Source: Clostridium sp. CAG:762 (GTDB lineage Bacteria; Bacillota_I; Bacilli_A; RF39; UBA660). Taken from it: 21,845 bases of DNA. The notes below the pieces were generated by a model. It had not been told where the DNA came from. It worked only from the letters and a program-made list of their open reading frames with translations, and searched no databases. Of this stretch, positions 1 to 5,312 are shown one piece after another. Each line of letters starts with the position of its first letter. Within the stretch, counting starts at the first letter, position 1. The stretch spans positions 1,245 through 23,089 of the forward strand of contig HF996828.1 in assembly GCA_000432575.1 (NCBI GenBank), written 5' to 3'. The position numbers and the translations under genes are program-made.

Positions 1-542
1 CGACCATTTCCGTCACCAAACGGATGTATTTTTTCAAATCTAAAATGAAAATCAACTATATCTTCTAAAGTAATATTAGTTTTAGAATGATATTCATTTA
101 ACAATTCTTCTATTTCTTTTTCGACATCTTCTGGAGCAGTAGTATTAATAACATTAACTAATCCTATTATATTAGGAACTACTTTAAATCCACCAACATT
201 ATATCTAGGGTTTTCTTCATCACTAGTATTTCTCTTTAATATCTTATTCATTTCTATTATCATATCTTTAGTTAATAAATTATCAACATTATCTAACATA
301 TAATCAAATAGTTTAAAATGATTTTTAGTTTCGATTAAATCATCTAACTTTATTAAATCATCACTTTTAGGAATAAAAGATAATGTATCAAATATTGCTT
401 CAGTTTGTTCACTAGTTAATCTGTTACCTTCAATTTTATTTGAATTATAAGCAAAGTTAACTTGTGAATAATGATATATATTGCCCTTAAATTTAGATTC
501 TTTTTGTTTTATTAATTCGTTTTTAATTTTATTTATATCCAA
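1..542 (-). CDS. Fic-domain protein (probable AMP transferase), 3' end beyond the window edge
   Basis: Reading leftward from a TTG start at 542, 180 codons are open up to the window edge, where the sequence ends inside HPFGDGNGR, the Fic catalytic signature (HPFxxGNGR). Fic enzymes transfer AMP, or another nucleotide part, to hydroxyl side chains of target proteins. Near residue 35 lies SNKIEG, which fits the inhibitory (S/T)xxxE(G/N) motif that blocks the active site in self-regulated Fic proteins; here it is N-terminal, as in the class II arrangement. The TTG start is chosen because AGGAG (550-554) sits 7 nt upstream and no ATG is available in frame. The C-terminal part is not visible, so any DNA-binding tail is unknown. 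It lies downstream of the AlbA-type gene on the same strand, 276 bases away. The family call is firm; the target protein is unknown. Confidence 0.9.
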   Translation of the reverse strand, partial: MDINKIKNELIKQKESKFKGNIYHYSQVNFAYNSNKIEGNRLTSEQTEAIFDTLSFIPKSDDLIKLDDLIETKNHFKLFDYMLDNVDNLLTKDMIIEMNKILKRNTSDEENPRYNVGGFKVVPNIIGLVNVINTTAPEDVEKEIEELLNEYHSKTNITLEDIVDFHFRFEKIHPFGDGNG

Positions 543-555
543 AATTTATCTCCTT

Positions 556-651
556 TCAATATTTTATTATTCTATAATTATCTTCTATATTATTTTCATT
601 TAACACATCTATTATTTTTTTAATAACCAATCTAATTCTAATTAATACTCT
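556..651 (-). other. Short open stretch ending just before the fic ribosome binding site (possible gene remnant)
   Basis: A minus-strand frame of 31 sense codons runs to a TGA at 556-558, directly before the AGGAG of the Fic gene. The last residues read VLNENNIEDNYRIIKY, which looks protein-like. There is no ATG, only a TTG at 628-630 with no ribosome binding site. It could be the tail of a decayed gene or chance coding in AT-rich DNA. The rest of 543-818 shows only a weak hairpin (646-669). Confidence 0.2.
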
Positions 652-790
652 TTATTACGAAACAGAGTAATTTTTTACAAGAATGTTAAATTATTACAAT
701 TTAGAACATCATTAAAATTAATTTAATAGTTTATCTTACTAGCAAACTACTCTTTCTAATATTAAATCATAGATAGAATACTACTAAGTT

Positions 791-821
791 AAAAAATATA
801 GTTAATATTATGACAATATTA
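791..821 (-). terminator. Weak candidate terminator after the AlbA-type gene
   Basis: An all-AT 7-bp stem (803-809 with 815-821) overlaps the stop codon of the AlbA-type gene. A run of six U follows at 796-791 in the transcript, but six bases separate it from the stem. Stability would be low, so read-through into the Fic gene is likely. Confidence 0.3.
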
Positions 822-2303
822 CTTATTTATAGTAATATATTTTTGATTTTTAGAATTTATACTATTTTTATTTGTATAATCTAACTTTCCAGCATCAATT
901 AAAGGTTTTATTATATTAGTAGAAACATATTGTCTTGATTTTATTTTTAACATATTTCTTATTTCTAATGATGTTTTGGGTTCAATGCAAAATTTTAACA
1001 CTTCGTTTTTGCTGTCTTTTATTATTATTTTTTGTTGTCCACTTTGTTGTCCACTTTGTTGTCCACTTACCAATTTATTCCTAAATATTACTTTAAAACT
1101 TCCCTTTTCCTCATAAAATTCTGGTTCTAATAAACCATAATTTTTCATTTCTCTTTTCATCGTTGGAATACCGGAATGTCTATTTTCGATTATAGAACTT
1201 TTTTCTTCCAAAATCTTAACTATTGTAGGATTTCGTGTTTCCATGACAGTAGCAGTTCCTAATTTATCTAATTTATTTATTCCATATAATGCACCAGGAT
1301 TTAAAATCTCAATTCTATCAGCATACATATATACTGAAATATAGGCGTTTTCTGTTTGAACACTATAATCTCTATGAATTAAAGCATTAGTAATAGCCTC
1401 TCTTAGGGCTTCAATGGGATATTCTGTTCTATTAATTCTATTCCCATTTTCATCAATAATAATACTTGTTTTCATATTTCTTCTTAAAAAATTAATAGTA
1501 CCGTCTAACATTTCTTCTATTGTCCCTTCTATCCTTTTGTTATCAATAAATCTTTCTCCTAAACTACCTACATCTCCAAGTTCAGTTCCTGGAATAACTG
1601 CACAAGCAATAAATAATTGAGGATAAAAACTCTGAGGATATTCACCAAATATAAGTGTTCCGGCAAGTGTTGGATACATATTATCTATACTATCAATTAT
1701 ATTACATAATTTTAAGTTTTTTAAAAAAGAATTTTTAGAAAAATTAGGCTTATTTCTTTCTATTTTTTCTATATAGGCATGTAATGCTTCATTGTTTAAA
1801 TCTTCTATGTTAGACTTTTTTGTTGGTCTAATATCTTCAAAGATATGATCATTATAACTTTGTAAAGCATAAATCTCATAATCGGTCATCAATTCATCAC
1901 GATCCCCTTCTCTAGTATATGAACCAGATTTTAAACCTTTTGGTTTATAGTAACATGGTTTTTTGTTTTGAGGTAATTCTTCTATTTTAACCGCTAATAA
2001 ATATTTATTTTCTAATTCAAAAGGCAATATATCAGTTCGAATTGCAGGTTCCATTGAATCACTACACAATGAAGTTATTTGCTTTTGAAGGTCATTTATA
2101 TCATAAACGCCTTCTGCTTGAAAATCTTTTTCTTCGTTTAAACCGAAAATAATAATTCCACCATATTTATTAGAAAAACTAGAAAATGTATCATAACACT
2201 TTTTAGGAAATCCTTGCGTAGCCATTTTTGCTTCTATTTTATTAGTTTCACTATTATATTTTCTTAATGCATCAACTGCTTCCATTACCTCTTTTAATTT
2301 CAT
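819..2303 (-). CDS. AlbA_2 (Schlafen-type) DNA-binding / ATPase-like protein with winged-helix tail
   Basis: A 494-residue protein in three parts. Residues about 20-130 match the AlbA_2 (Schlafen AlbA-like) domain: E24AK, then a helix and SNKYGGIIIFGL at 44-55. Residues about 295-345 carry the ATP-binding C-terminal signature REAITNALIHRDY (301-313) and a following IEILNPG, typical of the HATPase_c_4-type family. Residues about 430-490 form a probable winged-helix domain that also occurs at the end of many Fic proteins. Between the last two lies a fourfold-periodic linker, SGQQ three times (413-424). Such proteins are often annotated as transcriptional regulators or putative helicases and are common in accessory DNA; no biochemical role is assured. 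The start is an ATG with AAGGAG 9 nt upstream. A TATAAT box at 2375-2380 may drive it. It precedes a Fic gene. Confidence 0.85.
   Translation of the reverse strand: MKLKEVMEAVDALRKYNSETNKIEAKMATQGFPKKCYDTFSSFSNKYGGIIIFGLNEEKDFQAEGVYDINDLQKQITSLCSDSMEPAIRTDILPFELENKYLLAVKIEELPQNKKPCYYKPKGLKSGSYTREGDRDELMTDYEIYALQSYNDHIFEDIRPTKKSNIEDLNNEALHAYIEKIERNKPNFSKNSFLKNLKLCNIIDSIDNMYPTLAGTLIFGEYPQSFYPQLFIACAVIPGTELGDVGSLGERFIDNKRIEGTIEEMLDGTINFLRRNMKTSIIIDENGNRINRTEYPIEALREAITNALIHRDYSVQTENAYISVYMYADRIEILNPGALYGINKLDKLGTATVMETRNPTIVKILEEKSSIIENRHSGIPTMKREMKNYGLLEPEFYEEKGSFKVIFRNKLVSGQQSGQQSGQQKIIIKDSKNEVLKFCIEPKTSLEIRNMLKIKSRQYVSTNIIKPLIDAGKLDYTNKNSINSKNQKYITINK
1032..1067 (-). repeat. 12-bp tandem repeat, three perfect copies, in frame
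   Basis: The plus-strand unit ttgttgtccact occurs three times without a mismatch at 1032-1043, 1044-1055 and 1056-1067. On the coding strand each unit encodes SGQQ. Because the unit is a multiple of three, copy-number change would alter linker length between the ATPase-like and winged-helix domains without breaking the frame. Confidence 0.97.
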
Positions 2304-2374
2304 AGCATCAATCTCCTTTTAATAAATTTATTATTTTTGTAGAATGTTTTATTTTTTAATTATTTCAATAATTT

Positions 2375-2380
2375 ATTATA
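2375..2380 (-). promoter_or_regulatory. Candidate -10 box for the AlbA-type gene
   Basis: A perfect TATAAT on the minus strand lies 72 bases before the AlbA-type start codon, between it and the preceding gene. The hexamer 17 bp further upstream (GCAATA) does not resemble TTGACA, so the box rests on the -10 alone. Confidence 0.35.
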
Positions 2381-2386
2381 CTATAA

Positions 2387-2836
2387 TTATCTTTTTTTAT
2401 TGCTACTTTGTGTGTAATTATTACTATCTCTTAACATATATAATTTTAATCTAAGTTCATTAATAATAATCTGTATTTTTTTCAAAGTTAAACTTTGATA
2501 AGTATTACCTAAATATTTAACATAAGTACTAATTATCATTAATTTTAATCTTTCCGCTTCTACTAAAGATTTTTTAATGGTATCTCCTGCATCACTACTA
2601 TCTTCATCTAAATTATCTAATATATTTAATAAATAAATTATCTTTTTTTCTATTTTTTTCTTTATTATTTTTTCAGCTAAAGTAGGAGATGCAAAAACTA
2701 TCTTAGTAACTTCTATAGCATCTTCTTTTTTAGTTTTAGGCTTTATTTTATAACCATCGATATTCTTATATTCAATGTATATTGTTTCTTTAGTATTTTT
2801 ATCTTTTGCTAAGAAAAAGTTTTTGTTTTCTCCCAT
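2387..2836 (-). CDS. Unknown protein downstream of trmD
   Basis: A 149-residue protein I do not recognise. It is lysine-rich with no signal peptide or membrane segment. The N-terminal third (NFFLAKDKNTKETIYIEYKN) looks like a small beta-rich segment. The rest is predicted mostly helical with heptad-like Leu/Ile spacing (SLVEAERLKLMIISTYVKYL and ILNELRLK-like stretches), so a helical bundle or coiled coil is plausible. The ATG at 2836 is preferred over an in-frame GTG at 2845 because AAGGTGG sits 5 nt before the ATG. It starts 20 bases after trmD ends, so it is probably the last gene of the RNA-modification operon. It is not RplS, the protein that follows trmD in Bacillus. Whether it acts on RNA is unknown. 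Confidence 0.75.
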   Translation of the reverse strand: MGENKNFFLAKDKNTKETIYIEYKNIDGYKIKPKTKKEDAIEVTKIVFASPTLAEKIIKKKIEKKIIYLLNILDNLDEDSSDAGDTIKKSLVEAERLKLMIISTYVKYLGNTYQSLTLKKIQIIINELRLKLYMLRDSNNYTQSSNKKR

Positions 2837-2855
2837 TTTAACCACCTTTGCTTAT

Positions 2856-3521
2856 TTAATAATTATTATTTATTTCATTAAATTTATTAGTTTTTTTTAT
2901 TTGTTCATTATATCTATATTCATTTATATTTTTATGATGTCCACTTAATAATACATCAGGTACTTTTAATCCATTATAATCAACAGGATATGTATAATTA
3001 GGATAATCCATTAAATTGTTGTTAAAACTTTCATTTTGAAGTGATTCTTGACTAATAACACCATCAAGTAATCTAACTACTGAATCAGTAATTACCATAC
3101 TAGGTAATTCTCCTCCGGTTAGAATGTATTTACCAATGCTGATTTCATAATCGACAATAGTCCTTATTCTTTCGTCAAATCCTTCATAGTGTCCACATAT
3201 AATTATTAAATGTTTAAATTTAGATAAATTAGTAGATAGTTCTTGATTAAGTATTTTACCATCAGGTACTGTTAAGATAACTTTAGTATCACTATCTTTT
3301 AAACTATTTACAGCATCAAATATTGGTTGACACATAAGTACCATTCCAGCTCCTCCTCCAAAAGGATAATCATCTACTTTATTATTTTTTTGTTTAGAAT
3401 AATCTCTTATATTATGAATATTAATTACTACTTTATTATTATTAATAGCTCTTTTTATAATTGATTCATTTAGGAAACCATCGAACATTGAAGGAAACAA
3501 TGTTAAAATATCTATCTTCAT
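2856..3521 (-). CDS. trmD: tRNA (guanine-37 N1) methyltransferase TrmD
   Basis: A 221-residue SPOUT methyltransferase that methylates G37 next to the anticodon using S-adenosylmethionine, which prevents +1 frameshifting. Visible signatures are GGGAGMVL (55-62), CGHYEGFDER (109-118, part of the trefoil knot), SIGKYILTGGE (128-138), the motif TDSVVRLLDGVI with R150, and LMDYPNYTYP with D172, matching the catalytic Arg and Asp of the family. The usual YTRP reads YTYP here, a small departure. Length is slightly under the usual 225-250. The start codon overlaps the rimM stop in TAATG, implying translational coupling. Order is SpoU-family gene, rimM, trmD, unknown. Identification is firm. Confidence 0.97.
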   Translation of the reverse strand: MKIDILTLFPSMFDGFLNESIIKRAINNNKVVINIHNIRDYSKQKNNKVDDYPFGGGAGMVLMCQPIFDAVNSLKDSDTKVILTVPDGKILNQELSTNLSKFKHLIIICGHYEGFDERIRTIVDYEISIGKYILTGGELPSMVITDSVVRLLDGVISQESLQNESFNNNLMDYPNYTYPVDYNGLKVPDVLLSGHHKNINEYRYNEQIKKTNKFNEINNNY

Positions 3522-4012
3522 TATATCAAACCTTCTATATTTTTATATGTTATTTCTTTTTTATCTAAGTTGATATTTTCTATTAAATTGTTATTATATG
3601 GTAATAATATCTCTTTTTCATTATTTTTAACAATAATTATTTTATTATTATTATGATTTTCAAAAGAAGATAATTTACCTATAATGTTATTATTTATTAT
3701 AATATTAAAATCTAATAAATCACATTCTAAGTATTCATTATCATTTAATTTTAAGTCTAATCTATTTATATAAACTAAACTACCTTTATATTTTAAGACT
3801 TCATTTATGTTATTATAATTTTTTAATGTAATCATATCAAATATTTTATGATGTCTGTATGTGTTAATTACTTCATTTATTTTATCTTTGCCTATATATA
3901 TATTAAAATTATTTTTAAATACTCTATCTTTATAAGGAAAATCACTTATTATTCTTAATTCACCTTTAATACCATGGGTATTAACTATTTTACCTATTAA
4001 TATGTAATTCAT
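3521..4012 (-). CDS. rimM: 16S rRNA processing / 30S maturation factor RimM
   Basis: A 163-residue protein opening with IGKIVNTHGIKGELRI, the RimM N-terminal beta-barrel signature, followed from about residue 90 by a PRC-barrel-like domain (ECDLLDFNIII, then IIVKNNEKEILLPYNNNLI). RimM binds ribosomal protein S19 on the free 30S subunit and assists assembly of the 3' head domain of 16S rRNA. The gene's first codon overlaps the stop of the upstream methyltransferase gene by 4 bases (ATGA), and its stop overlaps the trmD start. The rimM-trmD pairing is widely conserved. The sequence is strongly asparagine- and isoleucine-rich, as expected from the base composition. Confidence 0.95.
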   Translation of the reverse strand: MNYILIGKIVNTHGIKGELRIISDFPYKDRVFKNNFNIYIGKDKINEVINTYRHHKIFDMITLKNYNNINEVLKYKGSLVYINRLDLKLNDNEYLECDLLDFNIIINNNIIGKLSSFENHNNNKIIIVKNNEKEILLPYNNNLIENINLDKKEITYKNIEGLI

Positions 4013-4734
4013 TTGTTTAACTCATACATTAAGATGCTAGCAGAAACACCAACATTTAAACTTTCACATTTATTATTCATTTTAATATATATATAATCAT
4101 CACATAGATTATCTAAATCTCTATTCATTCCTCTTGTTTCATTACCCATGATTAATGCTATTTTATTAATATTACGATATTTTGTTATATCTTTACCATT
4201 TGTTACTTTTGTTCCTAATATAAAATATTTTTCTTCTTTTAGTTTGGGAATGATGTTTAATAAATTATCTCTTATAATATTTATATTAAATAACATCCCT
4301 TCCGTCGCTCTAATAACTTTAGGGTTATATAAATCAGTAGTGTTATTTGATAGGATTACAGTATCAAAATTAAATGCGACCGCACTTCTAATAATAGTAC
4401 CTAAATTCCCTGGATCAGTAATATCATCTAATATGATAACTTTATTACCTATTTTTTTATCTTCTTTTTTTATTACTTCAGCCATTATTTTAGGTGGTGT
4501 ATCTGTTAAAGATATCTTTTTCATTACATCATATGATACTTTTATGGTATCTACATTATCTATATTATCTAATTTATAATCTTCTAATACTATTAATAGT
4601 TTAACTAAATTTTTTTTATAAGCTTCTTCTACTAAGTGTTTACCTTCAACAAGAAAAGTATCACTACGATATTTTTTTTGGTTAAGTTTAGTTAAATATT
4701 TGATTTTTTCATTATTTAAGGAAGTTATTATCAT
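4009..4734 (-). CDS. TrmH/SpoU-family RNA 2'-O-ribose methyltransferase (RlmB/YsgA-like)
   Basis: A 241-residue protein with the three SpoU motifs: DPGNLGTIIRSA (107-118, motif 1 with N110), IMGNETRGM (195-203, motif 2) and ESLNVGVSASI (224-234, motif 3). The N-terminal stretch KYRSDTFLVEGKHLVEEA (21-38) matches the substrate-binding domain found in YsgA/RlmB relatives. It should methylate a ribose 2'-OH in rRNA or tRNA with S-adenosylmethionine; the exact nucleotide cannot be read from sequence. In Bacillus the YsgA homologue lies by pheS; here it leads the rimM-trmD operon, overlapping rimM by 4 bases. GGAG lies 7 nt before the ATG. A promoter with extended -10 is at 4801-4806. Confidence 0.92.
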   Translation of the reverse strand: MIITSLNNEKIKYLTKLNQKKYRSDTFLVEGKHLVEEAYKKNLVKLLIVLEDYKLDNIDNVDTIKVSYDVMKKISLTDTPPKIMAEVIKKEDKKIGNKVIILDDITDPGNLGTIIRSAVAFNFDTVILSNNTTDLYNPKVIRATEGMLFNINIIRDNLLNIIPKLKEEKYFILGTKVTNGKDITKYRNINKIALIMGNETRGMNRDLDNLCDDYIYIKMNNKCESLNVGVSASILMYELNK

Positions 4735-4800
4735 AATTATGCTCCTTTTTTTATGTGATTATCTTTATACATAAGATCTTCTTTGTCATTACTTGAGTTT

Positions 4801-4806
4801 ATTGTA
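4801..4806 (-). promoter_or_regulatory. Extended -10 promoter of the methyltransferase-rimM-trmD operon
   Basis: TACAAT on the minus strand is preceded by TGA, giving the extended -10 form TGnTACAAT. The hexamer 17 bp upstream (TATATT) is a poor -35, which is usual when the -10 is extended. The inferred leader is about 60 nt. Confidence 0.55.
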
Positions 4807-4845
4807 TCATAATTTTATAGAAAAATATAGTTTTTTCCTTATTTT

Positions 4846-4873
4846 AAAAAAAAATACTTAGAATTACTAAGTA
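4846..4873 (-). terminator. Strong intrinsic terminator
   Basis: A perfect 7-bp stem (4855-4861 with 4867-4873, arms TACTTAG and CTAAGTA, 5-base loop) is followed in the minus direction by nine U (4854-4846). It closes the structured region upstream of the operon promoter and would insulate the operon from upstream transcription. Confidence 0.8.
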
Positions 4874-4893
4874 ATATTATTTTTTTAGATATT

Positions 4894-4942
4894 AGATATT
4901 ACAGCATACTAAAAAACGCGGTAATATCTTAGTACGTTTTTT
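4894..4942. promoter_or_regulatory. Set of three mutually exclusive inverted repeats
   Basis: Three pairings compete for the same bases. Pair A is agatattac (4894-4902) with gtaatatct (4921-4929), 9 bp. Pair B is aaaaaacg (4911-4918) with cgtttttt (4935-4942), 8 bp. Pair C is tactaa (4907-4912) with ttagta (4929-4934), 6 bp. A and B interleave, so they form either a pseudoknot or alternative folds. Read on the plus strand, pair B ends in a T-rich run like a terminator. The strand used is not certain. Confidence 0.6.
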
Positions 4943-4957
4943 ATTTTTTTAATATGT

Positions 4958-4998
4958 ATTTCAGTATTTTGTGGTTTTTCATTTCAGTATTTTGTGGT
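4958..4998. repeat. 18-bp direct repeat, two perfect copies at 23-bp spacing
   Basis: The sequence atttcagtattttgtggt occurs at 4958-4975 and 4981-4998, separated by 5 bases (ttttc). It sits between the two terminators of the structured intergenic region. Two copies with a period of about two helical turns could be a protein-binding site or part of a small RNA. No neighbouring gene explains it. Confidence 0.95.
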
Positions 4999-5009
4999 AT
5001 TTTAATTTT

Positions 5010-5036
5010 AAAAAACTAGAGTTTGCTCTCTAGTTT
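5010..5036 (-). terminator. Intrinsic terminator closing the small transcript
   Basis: A perfect 9-bp stem (5013-5021 with 5028-5036; arms AAACTAGAG and CTCTAGTTT, loop of 6) gives a run of six U in the minus direction, partly inside the stem. On the plus strand it is followed by TCCTTTTTT, so it may act both ways. It lies 7 bases after the stop of the 27-codon ORF. Confidence 0.75.
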
Positions 5037-5043
5037 CCTTTTT

Positions 5044-5127
5044 TCATTTCCTGTTATGGTCGGAATCACCAGCTTTTTTATTATATAAGTAATATATATT
5101 ATATATTTTTTCTAATATATCACTCAT
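5044..5127 (-). CDS. Candidate 27-residue leaderless small protein, or small RNA
   Basis: An ATG at 5127 opens a 27-codon frame (begins MSDILEKIYNIYYLY, ends KAGDSDHNRK) that stops at 5044. It is preceded by a consensus promoter whose predicted +1 falls on the A of the ATG, so the mRNA would be leaderless; there is no ribosome binding site. A strong terminator follows the stop by 7 bases. The peptide is charged at both ends with a Tyr/Ile-rich middle and no clear membrane helix. The unit could instead be a non-coding RNA of roughly 115-120 nt with a chance ORF, or the decayed start of a mobile-element gene. I do not recognise the sequence. Confidence 0.4.
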   Translation of the reverse strand: MSDILEKIYNIYYLYNKKAGDSDHNRK

Positions 5128-5133
5128 GTAATT

Positions 5134-5162
5134 AATATACTACTATTTTCTTTTGTTGTCAA
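5134..5162 (-). promoter_or_regulatory. Consensus sigma-A promoter of the small transcript
   Basis: A perfect TTGACA (5157-5162) is followed after exactly 17 bp by TATATT (5134-5139) on the minus strand. It is the best-matching promoter in the non-genic stretch 4735-5312 and points into the 27-codon ORF and the terminator at 5010-5036. Nothing definite was seen between it and the ATPase stop at 5313 beyond a short AT-rich palindrome. Confidence 0.75.
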
Positions 5163-5312
5163 GAATATTTTTATGTTTTTATTTTGTTCTTATATGTATA
5201 TGTTATGCTCTTAATTATATAAAATTACAATAAGTATATTAGATTGTTAATATAGGCTTATTATTATTTTTTTCCTATGAATTAAAACGTGAACAGCAAA
5301 CAACATATAATG

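Noticed and set aside
646..669. Hairpin (TACTCT / AGAGTA) followed by T6 on the plus strand, between the AlbA-type and Fic genes
   Set aside because: The T run follows on the plus strand, where no gene is upstream; in the minus direction there is no U tract. The 6-bp stem with a 12-base loop is weak.
4958..4998. CRISPR or type III antitoxin repeat array
   Set aside because: Only two copies, a 5-base spacer, and no cas gene or endoribonuclease toxin gene nearby.
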